Positions 1 to 11,412 of a stretch of DNA of 64,000 bases are shown piece by piece. Under the pieces are notes generated by a model. It saw only the letters and a program-made list of their open reading frames with translations. It was not told the origin of the DNA and searched no databases. Origin of the DNA: Dolomedes plantarius (Eukaryota; Arthropoda; Arachnida; Araneae; Dolomedidae); contig OU015490.1 of NCBI GenBank assembly GCA_907164885.2, positions 225,349,554 to 225,413,553 of the forward strand. Reading direction: 5' to 3'. A program made the position numbers and the translations under genes. The first letter of the stretch is position 1. Each line of letters begins with the position of its first letter.

Positions 1-935
1 TTCTGAAATACCTGCAAGTGCTTTAGTGGATCTGTCTCCATTAATATACCTACGCATAAAGTTTAAACAATATTTGAATTTTAAAAATTTTCATTACTCC
101 GTTTGATAGAATTTCAAATAGTTTCCAATAAATTATGCCTTCCGGCATGTTGTTTTCAAAATTACCGAAATAATAACTTTAAAAAAAAAAATCGAAAAAG
201 TATGTTATTTAAATTTTTATTCTATTATTGCACTTTGTTAAACGCATAATTCTCTTATCTTTATAAATTTATTCAGAGAATATGGCTGTATATATTTAGC
301 TGTGAATCTCGAATTTATAAGTTGCGGTGTAGTTTTCCAAAAAATGGTCTTTCTAAACTACATACAATAGCAGCTCTGGACGTTTTCCCTCCGAAAAACC
401 TCTATGACAGGAGTATCACCCTGTTTTTACATTGGTACATTAATACGTTTATATTAATATAAGTATATAAAAACATTAGTATGTTAATATGTACCTTAAT
501 ATATTTATTTGAATAAGACTGATTATAATACAGCGCTGTATAGGAAACTTTTAAGTATCTACCTGGTTCTTCCTCGCACACTGAGACTTCTAAATAGAAT
601 ATATTTTACCCAATATTGCTTGATACAGGCAAAACCTGAATTATATCTGGAGAAACAGTTTAGAAAATAAATACGTTTCTTCCTCTGTTCTTATTAAAAA
701 CTGTAGATCATTAATGGCAGAAAATTTAGGCATAACTACGTATTTAAAAAAACAGGATTCTCTAACATTCATTGAAATAATATTTTTGTGCCTACAGCAA
801 ACAATATTATCCTTAATATAGTGTTTTTATATTTTCATTTTAGTAAGTTTAATAAAAAATAGAGGTTTTAGGAAAATTAAATTTTTGAGAACACTTTTTA
901 CTTAGGTTAACTCTAAAGCTCTGTAAATGAAAATA

Positions 936-1707
936 CAGTGGTACCTCGACTTACGAGTTTTTCGAGATACGAGCATTCTCTTGGCAGATTATTTGCTTCG
1001 AGTTACGAGCTATAATTCGGGTTACGAGCAAGCTTCAGATACCCCACCGCTAGTTTGCGCAGCGAACGCCATGTTAAGTGCTCATCAAATGAGAACCCGA
1101 GAAGCATATAATATTTACAACCTTTATGTACAATTTTTATACAATTGTATAATATTATTCTAAGACTACTATCCAGTCTTAAACCGAGAGATTAACACTC
1201 AACAATTATCACCCGGGCAGCTTGCTCTGCCCACACTTGAGTCGCCATCTGAAACCGAACAGCGTCCAACCTCTCTCACAAAGAAATAGGTTCAATTCCC
1301 CCCCCCCCCCCCCACCGGAACACCCATGGGGTCTAGGAGATGTTATGACCTTGGTTAAAAATCAAAGAATAAGATTTAATTATTCAGTTCAGCCTTTCTC
1401 CTTTGTTTACATCAGCATCTTCAAATCTGATCTGCAAGGTAAATGTTATACATTACACTAAATAATACAATTTTGGGGCAGTACATTCTATTGTATTGAG
1501 TAATTTTTATACAATGCTCATCATTTATAAGCACGTTTCTCTTATTTAAAAACATGTAAGATAAAAATGCGGTGTTTTGCAGGAGCCCGGAACGAATTAA
1601 TGGCTTTTCCATTCATTTCAATGGGGAAAATTGATTCGAAATACGAGTATTTCGAGTTACGAACTCCGGCATGGAACGAATTAAACTCGTAAGTCGAGGC
1701 ACCACTG
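936..1707. mobile_element. Tigger/pogo-type MITE in copy A
   Basis: The element has terminal inverted repeats beginning CAGTGGTACCTCGACTTACG on the left, mirrored by ...CGAGGCACCACTG on the right, flanked by TA on both sides as expected for the pogo/Tigger group. It encodes no transposase that I can see. An about 15-base C tract lies near 1,300. The corresponding site in copy B (about 32,213) is empty, so the insertion is most simply younger than the duplication. Confidence 0.85.
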
Positions 1708-2063
1708 TAATTGCATGTTAATCAATACACGTAAAAAAAAACATGTTAAATTCACTGCAGTATTATTTTTAAGCACCAATGTCAAATTATTTAGTAATTT
1801 GCTGGTTTTAAGAAGTAACTGATGTTAAAATTGGTAGATTCAGAAGATTCTTCCTCGGGTCACAGATATTTTGCTTTTCTTTTTCTTAGATGTGAATCTG
1901 ACTGTCAAAAGTACTCTATTCATTTTACTGTACTATATCTATGTATTAAAATGTTTTAGCACTGTTGAATTCCCCCACACAGTTCAATACACTGAGTATA
2001 TTTCCCAAATGAACTAACTTTAAGTTTTATACATGAAAATAGGAGAAGTACAAAGCAACTTAC

Positions 2064-4994
2064 TGCAAGAGACACACTCATGAAACTCTCGGATGTGCAT
2101 GCTGTAGAACTGTGGTGCTGGATGAAACAGCAGCATTTTAGGAGACTCACACTCGGTGCCATCAAATGTCACTATAAGAAGTATAGCTGCAAAAAGTATC
2201 ATATCTGCAGTTACATTTATAGTGTCAATCTATTTATTTATTTTTTGAATTCGTACAGTGAAAAATCATTACTTGTCTTGGATTGCTTTCACACTTGTTA
2301 ACCGTTTTCTTGTGATATATTGCGTTAGATCATAACACATAATGATGATATGATGCCTCGTTTTCAACCTCAAACCTCCTTGTATTTCCCCCCAATAATT
2401 CCATTTTCCCTCTCAGAGCATCTTTACACAGGGTGACTCAATAGTCACTAGAACCATTCTAGAATATAATAGCTCTTTTAAAGTGAATTTTTAAAAATAT
2501 TTTGTTTCAGATTATTCATCTGTAATCCTTGGAAACTAATTTAGGAGTAATTGCAGACAGAGGAACGCGTAAAAATAATCGAATTATATATGAAGTAAAC
2601 ATTTAGTTGTACTAACCAGAAGAGCTTACTTTCGTTATTTTGGTTTCAGAAAACTATCTAAACAAGCGATACTCAAATTATTCCGGCGGTTTTAGAAACG
2701 GTGGTCTGTGAAAGACATTGTATAGGTAACAAACCTCGAATCAGCCAGCAATTCAAAACCGACTTCCGTGAAAAAATTGAAGAAATAATCCAAGAAATAT
2801 TACGACTGGTAATGGAGCAATCCTTTGAAAGAACCCGCTATTTTGAAGAACAAAATGGTGGTATTTGAAAGACGTAATTTACAAAACTAGTTAAAAATAA
2901 TTTGCAATAATTTTTAATTATTTGTCTTTATTCTCAATTATGTGTATTTATTCTCAAATTTTTCCTGCGGTTTTAAAAGCGGTGGTCTGTGAAAGACAAA
3001 ATATACGGTAACAAACCTCGAATCGAATCAGCCAGCAATTAAAAACCGACTTCTGTGAAAAAAAAATTGAAGGAATAATCCGAGAAACATTACGACAGGT
3101 GATGAAGCAATCTTTTGAAAGTGCCCGCCATTTTGAAGAACAAAATGGTGGCATTTGAAAGACGTAATTTACAAAACTTGTTAAAAATAATTTCCAATTA
3201 TTTTTTACTAGTGTATTTATTGATTATAAAAGAATAATGTTAATTTTTAATTAATAAAAGAGTTAATCTATTTTAAAATGGTCTCGTGACTTATGGGCCA
3301 CCCTGTATATGCATGCTATGTTTATTTTCAGGCTATGGATAACTAACGGAAAAGTTATCGATGTCCCCATCATTCGCATTATTTCTTTGATAGTTCAATA
3401 ATAGACAGAGTCCGTGGAGACAGTCATAGTCATTTTGTATCAGTGTATGAAATATTGTTCCACTGAAAATGATTTAAAGCACCGTCCACTGATCACGATA
3501 TAAATATTAGTTCAGATACTCTTATATTACAAATGTTCACACGCAAGCATAATTGAAAGTTTCAAAGATCAACTTTGCATTGGGCAAAAGACTATGAAAC
3601 TACTTTAACTGTTCTTTCATTCTTTTAGATTATTCTATATTTACTTTTCTGTGTGTTATAGTATGCATGCACTACACACAGAGCATCGATGTATTTTAAC
3701 GTTTAAATGAATTTTTTTATTAATTTGTTCAACCGAATTTCGCGTTTTCATTCGCTTTTGGGGAAATTATTTGAAAATTAATAAAAATCATTCATGGAAT
3801 TCAATTATTTTGAGACATATTTCGTTAGTTTTTTAGTCTCAGAAATTATATCGAAGCACAATATTTTTAACTTGCTGGCCCTTTCATTAATAACTAAAAA
3901 AAGCGTTTGCATTTCAGAAGAATCAGAACGCACAATCTGTGAATAAATCCTTTTATAACGAAAGTACACGAAATCAAGCAAGGTAATGAAACACTTACAA
4001 ATCCATCTAGTATCAAATAGCAGAAATTTGTACTTCAAGGATCGACGAGTAATGCTGCGAAAACAACTGAAAAGGTGTTTTCGCAGCATTACTTTAGGAC
4101 ATGGATTCCCAACCTATTTAGAGTTGTGGCACCCTTGGGTATGAGATTAGAAATTTGGAGATTCCTTATTAGAATTTTAGTTTTTTTCAATTTTGTAAAT
4201 ATTAAATTAAAGTGGAATATATTTCAGGAACAAGTAAAATTTAAGTTCAAATAAATACTGACTTTTGTGATTTTATAAAAGATATAAGTAATAAACTCTA
4301 GAATAGAATGTATTAATACAGTTTCAAAACTAGCCATGATATTCAATATAATATTTCACTAAAGTACTGCAAAGGAAATCGCTAAAAAGGGTTTTGTTTT
4401 ATTAACGTGAGACTTGCGATTGATGTTTAGAGCACAAATGTTTGATATCAAGCCTAACAGTTGTGGGAGTCGAGGATACCTAATTAATCCTCAGGAACGA
4501 TTGCGTCGATTTTTGTCACAATCTGTCGGGCATGAGGGCCATTAATGCAACTAAATATTCATTTCAAGTGGGCCTTAATAATATTTTTTGTTTATCCCCC
4601 CCAAAAAATAAATCTCGCGGCACTTCTGACCGATCACACGGCACCTCAAAGTGCCGCTGCACACCGGCTGGGAATCACTGCTTCAGGACATCGCGTTACA
4701 AAGTATTGAGGAGAGGAAATTAGACGAAGGAGGGTGTCTGCGTCTAATAACAGACTATATATTCCGTAGTGTCTAACAGGGTATTTGCAATTTGAAAGGA
4801 TTCTGGAGCTTATAAAGACAGACATTAAGTTATACATAAAGAGACCGAAATCAATAAAATTGTTCACTATAGATACTCATAAAAATTTTCTATACTTCCA
4901 AAGTAAAAACGGAAGAATAATTTTATTTTTAAATAAAAGAGAGAAAGAAGCTCCAAAACTACTTACCGAATAGAAAGCGTTGAACTAACTGCAT
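2064..4994 (-). CDS. Small secreted cysteine-rich protein, copy A (exons 1-2, partial)
   Basis: Two coding exons are visible. Exon 1 (4994-4967) starts with ATG, encodes nine residues (MQLVQRFLF) and ends one base into a codon before a perfect GTAAGT donor. Exon 2 (2204-2064) follows a TGCAG acceptor, completes that codon as Asp, then encodes 46 residues and ends before another GTAAGT. Residues 12-21 form the hydrophobic core of a signal peptide; the first Met of exon 2 is an alternative start. Cysteines follow at residues 28, 53 and 56. Later exons should lie left of the window, by analogy with copy B. Exons 1 and 2 differ from copy B at five bases, four of which change amino acids (R6C, M33K, H37R, F42V). 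The family is not recognised. An extracellular role is inferred only from the signal peptide. Confidence 0.7.
2429..3305. mobile_element. Mariner/IS630-type non-autonomous element, copy A
   Basis: Inverted ends (CAGGGTGACTCAATAGTCAC on the left; the right end read in reverse starts CAGGGTGGCCCATAAGTCAC) enclose a decayed fragment of a transposase N-terminus. Helix-turn-helix-like text resembling 'ERVKIIEFYYE...RAYFR' can be read only across stops. The right end abuts TA. The same element sits at 33,377-33,960 in copy B, so it predates the duplication. Confidence 0.7.
2671..3230 (+). repeat. 281-bp internal tandem duplication, copy A only
   Basis: The segment beginning 'actcaaattattcc' at 2,671 recurs 281 bp later, beginning 'tctcaaatttttcc' near 2,952. 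Both units run through 'ggtggtctgtgaaagac' and 'gaacaaaatggtgg'. Copy B carries one unit only (33,627 onward). The duplication therefore arose in copy A or was lost from copy B. Confidence 0.8.
4049..4092. repeat. Conserved hairpin next to hAT MITE (copy A)
   Basis: The sequence gtaatgctgcgaaaacaac pairs with the downstream gtgttttcgcagcattac across a short loop, giving a stem of about 18 bp. The equivalent hairpin occurs at 34,750-34,793 in copy B with a few changed bases. It ends where the target duplication of the hAT MITE begins. Confidence 0.7.
4100..4680. mobile_element. hAT MITE, copy A
   Basis: The left end CATGGATTCCCAACC mirrors the right end, which reads in reverse CAGTGATTCCCAGCC. 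The flanking 8-mers ctttagga and cttcagga are a near-perfect 8-bp target duplication, the hAT signature. There is no coding sequence. The orthologous insertion in copy B is 34,800-35,387, so it predates the duplication. Confidence 0.8.
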
Positions 4995-5096
4995 CTCGGA
5001 AGCTTAGAAGTGCTAGCTCGTGAGCTTAAGAATTTCTGATGCTCGTACTTCACAGGATAGCAAAGAGAGTTTGAAGGAAGAAGTACCGCCAGTCCC

Positions 5097-5106
5097 CCTT
5101 TTATGC
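5097..5106 (-). promoter_or_regulatory. TATA-type core promoter of secreted-protein gene, copy A
   Basis: On the minus strand GCATAAAAGG lies about 100 bp upstream of the exon 1 ATG at 4,994. The matching TATAAAAG in copy B sits at the same distance from its ATG. Transcription would be expected to start about 25-30 bp downstream, near 5,070. Conservation in both copies supports function. Confidence 0.65.
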
Positions 5107-7432
5107 ACACTGTTACTCAACATCCTGCAATATCATGACATTCGGTGACTTTGAGATGACAGGTCTAGTATGTATGTCATTGCTTCAGATGTCACGCGAA
5201 TTTCAGAAACGCGCAATTTTAAAGTGCCTCATAGTAAAGAGAACATTTTACGTTGTTCACAAGATTTGGTGCACATGACATTTTTTTGTGTGATCACTTT
5301 ATTCTGAAACAAAAGAACGTCGCCAATTATTTTTGTCCGAATGTCGCGGTGACAACGAGTGACGCAGATTTCAAAATGTTGATGAAACATATCAGTCTTC
5401 TAGGTCATAGATTTATTTCTGCTTCGTTTAATTTCTCTATAAGAAATTATTTTCCCGATCTATACTTAATATTATTGTTAAATAGCATTGAAAACCGAAC
5501 ACAAAGCGAATCGGTTGATAAATTTTATGGTTAGAAGTTGGGATTTGTGTTAAGGTTATTCACAATTTAAATAGGGAAAATGAAAAATTTTCACATTATT
5601 ATTTACATATTAATTGTATTCTGCATTTTGAGGGTGGCATGAACCCCAAAAAGTTAAATGTAAAAAATTCTTCTCTTTCTGATCGATTTATTGGTAATCC
5701 GATCAACTGAGCTTTAAAGAAATTAGTTTCTCAGCATACCAAGCTTCTACTTAGCGATATATTTTATCACGAATGCCCCTGACGGGTCTCTACATAGCCG
5801 TAACGGCCTCCAGGTGATACATTCGTCTTCAATTCCACGTCTTCGGAAGTAGACCGTAGCAGACGACCATTCCACACAGCATCTCCCCCTCTCGCCCCAA
5901 CCCCTAACCTACAGGGCGGCCGAGAATCACGGGAGAAGTGCAGATCTGCCGAAGACAAAAAGAGGGCAGACGAAAATATAAAAGAATTTATAAAAAAAGA
6001 ACACAATTATACTGGGCGACCAAGGATACTACTCAGAGAGTAATTTACAGAGCCATAGACTAAACAACGGCGCATTTCATGTGGGTGAGGCGACAGTGTG
6101 GGGCCAAAAGCAAAACAATACGGATAAGGAGATAAAATTTGGGGAATCGAGGCATGCCTACCTAGGTACCAATCGTAGCCTAATTAGGTGTCTGGTCGAT
6201 TTTGTAAAGGATCAGATCATCTAATCATATGTTGTGCCCCTCAATTGAGAACAAATCAGCTTTACGGGGCATAGTTCACCATGTGAAAACTTCCTTAAAT
6301 TGGCTACTCAAAAAGAAAAACCCGTCGGACAGCCCTGAAGAAAAAATAGAATTAAAATTATAAAAATTTAAAAAGAGGCGTCCTATCATGGCAACTGAAA
6401 AAATAAAATAAAAATTGAGCAGTGGCCCTCGAGAATAATTTTGGTTATCTTACGGCTAGGCAGCTGTCGATGGGTTCTATGGGAAGACGAAAATTTCTGC
6501 TTTACATAGGTTACGTACCGCGTCACTTATCATAGCCCGAAATGTTCTACCTGACAAAGTAATCTGCTTAAATTTCAGAGGGAATCGTATTTACATGCAA
6601 TTCCTCCAAATAATACAAAACTCGATTTCTATTATTTGCATTGCAATTAATATTTATTTAAAACTTTTTATTATAAGATTTTGTGTTTTTAAAGTTTTTT
6701 CGCAAGTTGATAGGCCTCGTGTTTGAAGAGAGCTCGGGATTCCAATGTTTCATTTCTTGATTAGACGGGTATAATTACGCCTGATCTCACAGAGGTCCTG
6801 AAAATAACCAAAGCATTGCAAATCCCAAGGAATTCAATTTCTAAAACTTTCTTTTAACCAACGAAATCCGCTAAGGTTTCATGGAGGGATAATTTTTGGC
6901 ATTAAAATAGAAACATTTTAACGCAAAACATTAAAATGAATGCAATTTGTTATGGGTAAATTTAGTTTCAATATTCAATCTTATAATGTAAAAATTAACC
7001 AATTTTAGGCTAAATTTTAAGTACACCGTCCGTTAAACGTAAATTAAAAACCCTATGCAGATTTCGCCCATACGTATCCATGTTTCTTTAGTTATAAGTT
7101 GTTGGATATGTAATAAAGTTTTACATAATACCCCATTCAAATTTTAATGAGAATTTAAATTAATATCCGTAACAAATCTCATTGGGAATCTCTTCAAACA
7201 TCTTTACACATTATTTGTTGTTGTCCAGTTTCGCGGAATGTAAAATGCGTTTCATTTACTTTTAAGTAATAAAATTTTTCATGCGTAATTACACTGAACG
7301 GATTCACTTAAATTAGAATATATTAATATGAACTGGAAATTTCCTCTCTCATTTTCCGCAGATAAGAAAGATTTTAGTAATTGTTAATTTTATTTAAGTA
7401 ACTAAGATTCACTCACACGGATTGAGAATTTA
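5107..7432. other. Upstream flank of copy A gene, no gene seen
   Basis: AT-rich sequence shared with copy B. It includes a GC-richer patch around 5,770-6,060 that also appears, duplicated in tandem, at 37.4-38.15 kb in copy B. I see no convincing open reading frame or RNA gene. Confidence 0.6.
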
Positions 7433-7734
7433 TACAAACATAATATACTTTTAGTTTTTCTAGGGTTTCCGTAGAAATATAAGAGTTGACAATAAAGCTT
7501 GGCAACAAAATTTTGTGCTAATGTAACCAAATATCGCCAAATTTGGAGACTTTATGGCAATGAGAATATTCCGGACTGATCTAGATAATCTAGTGCAAGA
7601 TATATATAGAAGGGGTTGTATCCTATTTAGTAAGTCATTTATCAGCAGCTACAGTTAGTGAGTGAATAGTGTTGGTCTATTGATGTTTTCTTTGTGTTTT
7701 AATTGAAAACTAGCCGAGGTTCGCCCGTCTAGGT

Positions 7735-8710
7735 GGTCGGTTTTGGCACCCGCTCCCTTCAACAGTCATCGTCAGAGAATGGAAACACTAAAAAGCAAAG
7801 AATAAAGGTATTTCAATTTTGTGTTTATGCATCCCACGTCCTGCAAACAGTCGCAGGCAGAACAAAAATTATTTTCTCCCCCACCCCCAGCGAGAAGTTC
7901 CCTTCCACCCGCCCTTCCGTGTATGGCCAAAAAATTCTTTCTTCGAGAAGTTACCTTCCTCTCCCCACGTATGGGCGAATAAATGGTTCTTGTGACCGGA
8001 ACTGGTCGAAAATAAAAAAGTGACCTCGGGAAAAGAATTAATTAAAAAACAGGATTATACTGGGTCATCGAAAAAGGTTGGACACATTTTGAAAACTCAT
8101 AATTCTAAAATAAATTGAGCAAACGCAATAATATTCTTTTCAAACAACTTGGCAAGTGTTCAAGATTTCTAAATGTAAATGATATGCAACTGTGACGTTG
8201 AACGTTGAGAAGAAGCGATGTGAGGTGGAAGAGGTCTTCCTTCGGCTTTCCGTCAGTGCAATGGCGACAGTTCAGGAGAAAGCTCAATGTGCGTTGTGGT
8301 TAGGGGAGTACAAATCTGTTAAAACAGTTCAGCGAAATTACCGTCTTGTTTATCGCAAACAACCCCCGCTTGAGCTTTCTCCTGAACGATTGCCATTGCA
8401 CTGACGGAAAGCTGAACGAAGACCTCTTCCACCTCTCATCGCTTCTGCTCAACGTTCAACGTCACGGTTGCATATCATTTACATTTAGAAATCTGGAACA
8501 CTTTCCAAGTTGTTTGAAAAGAGTATTATTGCATTTCCTCAATTTATGAGCTTTCAAGTTATGAGCTTTCGAAATGTGTCCAAACTTTTTCGATGACCCT
8601 GTATATCCCTTATTTGAAACATAAAAGGTTGAAATACCCTTATTCGATGTTTTTTAGAGTTTCCATTCTCTGACGATGATTGCTGAAGGGAGCGGGTCCC
8701 TAAACCGACC
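7735..8710. mobile_element. TIR element (~90-bp inverted repeats) hosting a nested hairpin element
   Basis: The left end (GGTCGGTTTTGGCACCCGCT, continuing to about 7,825) is repeated in inverse at about 8,620-8,710, including the internal motif 'catcgtcagagaatggaaac'. No target duplication is clear. Its interior is occupied by the mariner-type hairpin element at 8,060-8,601. Superfamily not assigned. Confidence 0.75.
8060..8601. mobile_element. Mariner-type fold-back element with ~228-bp arms
   Basis: Flanked by TA on both sides. The ends read CTGGGTCATCG and, in reverse, CAGGGTCATCG. The left arm (8,060-8,286) and right arm (8,371-8,601) are near-identical inverted copies, leaving a loop of about 84 bp. 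The arm and loop together encode about 36 residues starting MATVQEKAQCALW, which resembles the N-terminal helix-turn-helix start of mariner/IS630-family transposases. The rest of the transposase is absent. A transcript across it would fold into a long double-stranded RNA. Confidence 0.85.
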
Positions 8711-8966
8711 AAAAATAAATAATTAAACATAAATAATCAATAATCGTAAATAAATAATTAATAAATAAATAATTAAAAATCGTCAATAAATAATTAAAAA
8801 TCGTCAATCGGATAATAATGAATGTTATAAATAATTAAAAAACGTTGACGTAAAATGAAATTTCTCTTTCCCTTCCCGAAACTGAAATTAATTTTTCAAC
8901 CATACTGGTTAAATAATCCGAGTTTGTAACTTCGCAAGTTCGGAAGCTGTGCCTTCCCTTTTGGGG

Positions 8967-9520
8967 TGGCGCCATCTGGCGGACCTTAGCGCAAATAGAA
9001 CCAAATACTGCATGAAGAAATTTAAACAAATTTTACTAGAATAAACTTAAAAATTCGGGCTTCGAGGTGGACGTACTCATCGTCTGCACTACCTGTGTGT
9101 CAAATTTCATGGCTGTAAGTGCCATAGATTCGTCTGGAGGCTGCGAATGTTCGTTAACGAAAATCAATTTAAAAGCTAAACACAGTAGAAATAACATAAA
9201 ATAAAGCATATGAAATGTTATACACATCTCAGAATTTAGGTAGATTCACCCTTTCATCATTTTACCATTAAAATCTGAAAAGAAAGAAAAATCTCAATTT
9301 TCTTAACCAAAATCAATTTAAAAACTAAACACAGTATAAATAACATAGAATAAATAACAGTATAAATAACACAGTATAAATAAAAACTTAACAAAGTATC
9401 GCTTGAATTGAATTTAAGTAAAATGTAAATAATTCAACAAAAAATTGGTGGCACCATCTGGCGGACCTTAGAGCAAATAGAACCAAATATTGCACAAAAA
9501 ATTGAATAAATTTTTTTCTA
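8967..9520 (+). repeat. Direct repeats around 'gccatctggcggacc'
   Basis: About 75 bp at 8,967-9,040 (ggtggcgccatctggcggac, then ttagcgcaaatagaaccaaa) recurs at 9,446-9,520. A second pair, 'aatcaatttaaaagctaaac' at 9,161 and 'aatcaatttaaaaactaaac' at 9,311, lies between them. Both suggest local duplication within the decayed Harbinger region. Confidence 0.7.
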
Positions 9521-9529
9521 TAAAAAATC

Positions 9530-11195
9530 GGTAATTAAAAATTTTGTTTGGTGCAGGTTGATTTCGGTACCCATAGGGCTTTAACATGTATGATGTCATC
9601 GCAAAGGCATCGTCAGCTACCATTATGTACGGAACTGGCAAACTTCTTTGGGGTAATGCTTCTGGTTCAGGAAGCGGTAACTGCTGGCTTTCCAAAGCAT
9701 CATGTAGGGAGCAGTTAGCAAAGACACCTCCATTTTTCTGGTAAAAAAACAAAATAAATAATTTATTTTCGAATCAAAATAAAGATTTTATTGTTCACAC
9801 CTGCTATATTGTGTTCCTAATTTTTCAGAATAACACCCTGGACAACTCGGAAATTTTGGAGGATGATCAAATAGAAAGTGAGCCAAGAAAAATCAAAAGA
9901 AAAATCCCTTGCAAAAAAAATCACAAACTCAAGATGAGAATGACATTCTAAAGGAAGCAATAGAAATTATGAAAAAGCCGAAAGACGATTTTGATCGCTT
10001 TGGAGAATACGTAGCTTTGGAATTGAAAAATTTAAAATCAGATTATTACAGAGGGCAATTAAAAAGTGTTATTCGTAAATCGATAGCACTTATTTCTGAT
10101 ATGGATGAAAGAAGCTACTGGTCCACCGTATCATCCTCTTCAAATGCAAATGCTTCATCCTCCGAAAAAAACAACTGGTCCAATGTGCCATCCTCTTCAA
10201 ATTCAAGTACTACACCTTCCCTAATTGCATCACCAACTATCGCTGTTGACAAGAACCTTCCTCCATCAAGTGCTGAGACTCAAACAATCCAAGAATTTTT
10301 CAATTCATTTTGTGCTAGTTTATTATAAAGTGTAAATATTTATGTTTCTGTTTTGTAGTTTCATAATAAAAATAAAGTAACTTTTTAATTTATAATTTGC
10401 TCACTAATACTTTTTACACATACCTTCAAATATTCTTCCTTTAAATTATCATAAATAGCTTGACATACTTCAGGAACTATTCTTCCAATTGTACAAGGTG
10501 GAAGGCGGAAAAGGTACTGCAGACTACAATAAGCATCTCCTGAAAATTCATAGTTATGTATACTCACTATTCAAAAAATCCAACATTCAAGAGGTGAGTA
10601 CAATAGAGTCCCGGTAATCGGAACCCCGATGGTCCGGACATCCGGTTAATCCGAACGGGATTTAAAAAAAATACTAATTACAATTTAGTAAATTAAAAAT
10701 TTAATCTACAAAAACTTGCATCTACGTATGCAGTTTGTAGTATTGATAATAAAATTAAGCTGAAGGAAAAGATGTATTCATAAAAAAAGAAAAAAATTCA
10801 TAAAAAAAAGTATTCATAAAAAAATAGCTAAAATATGTAGCGGGAATCTACTGTACTTGAATATTCGCTTGAATATGCTTACCTGAAGCAAGAAAACAAA
10901 GGGTTACCATCAATCTGTCATGTACAGGAATTGCATCTCGTAATTTTGTGTCTTGCTTCACAATCTGGTGTTTTACCAAATTTAGCAGCAGTTCAAATTG
11001 CACTGCAGACATCTGAATAAAATTTTTGAATTGCTGTGCGTCTTCCAACCGCAACTCACTTACTAGTGTAGAACAAGCTCCTAATTCATTTCTTCTATCC
11101 ACCCATTTTCTCACCCAACACTCCTTTTTTTTCACTTTCCACTTTTTCGCAATTTTATAGGCAATTACAAAAGCAAGGGCCTGACGCGAATCCAT
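9530..11195 (-). pseudogene. PIF/Harbinger transposase remnant (three exon-like blocks)
   Basis: Exon-like block 1 (11195 to about 10881) encodes the N-terminal region ending RLMVTLCFLASG before a GTAAGC donor. Block 2 begins after a TTTTCAG acceptor near 10,541, continues in phase (DAYCSLQYLFRLPPCTIGRI) and reaches a GTATGT donor near 10,427. Block 3 (9737 to about 9530) follows a CCAG acceptor and encodes the late catalytic region (VFANCSLHDALE, then VPYIMVADDAFAM, to KIFNYR). The central catalytic part and the tail after NYR are missing, so it cannot be active. A plus-strand BESS-type remnant lies between blocks 2 and 3, so the interior is rearranged or that gene sits in an intron. Confidence 0.8.
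9828..10328 (+). pseudogene. Harbinger accessory MADF/BESS protein, C-terminal exon
   Basis: After a TTTTTCAG acceptor the frame runs NNTLDNSEILEDDQIESEPR. It shifts at an eight-A run near 9,914 and then continues as an open frame of about 137 residues to the stop at 10,326. The stretch FDRFGEYVALELKNLKSD resembles the BESS motif of MADF/Myb-like proteins that accompany PIF/Harbinger transposases. A Ser/Asn-rich tail follows. The N-terminal MADF domain is absent. Orientation is convergent with the transposase remnant. Assignment rests on motif resemblance and neighbourhood. Confidence 0.65.
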
Positions 11196-11412
11196 TTTGA
11201 AAGAAGAAAAACAAACAAACTGCGATCAAATCACAGAACTGACTGCGAGTTCACTCTCAAGTCGACACGAAATGTTCCCGCTCTCGAGACTGCAGTGACC
11301 ATCGAGTCTCACGAACCTGTCTCGAGAGCGTGAGTGATCTCAAATGGACAACCCCCTGAGATTAATCTCGAGACTTTCTCTCGAGATTTTCTCTCAAGTG
11401 GACACTTAGCTT

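Larger units (their letters stand above)
1..7432. repeat. Segmental duplication, copy A
   Basis: This block matches 30,690-39,971 in the same orientation along its whole length. Shared landmarks include the opening motif around 'ctgcaagtgctttagt', the exon at 2.1 kb, a hAT MITE at 4.1 kb, the TATA box at 5.1 kb and a closing motif near 7,400-7,432 that matches 39,927-39,971. The two copies differ by many substitutions and by whole-element insertions. Copy A has a Tigger MITE and an internal 281-bp tandem duplication that copy B lacks. Its left edge lies at or beyond the window start. It carries the promoter and first two exons of a small secreted-protein gene. Confidence 0.9.

Noticed and set aside
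1800..1900. Possible exon 3 of copy A, reading SKKKKSKISV after a 'gacag' acceptor, with a counterpart near 32,400 in copy B
   Set aside because: The copies disagree on the stop and there is no cysteine pattern. The 30,225-30,167 exon in copy B fits the phase and cysteine spacing far better.
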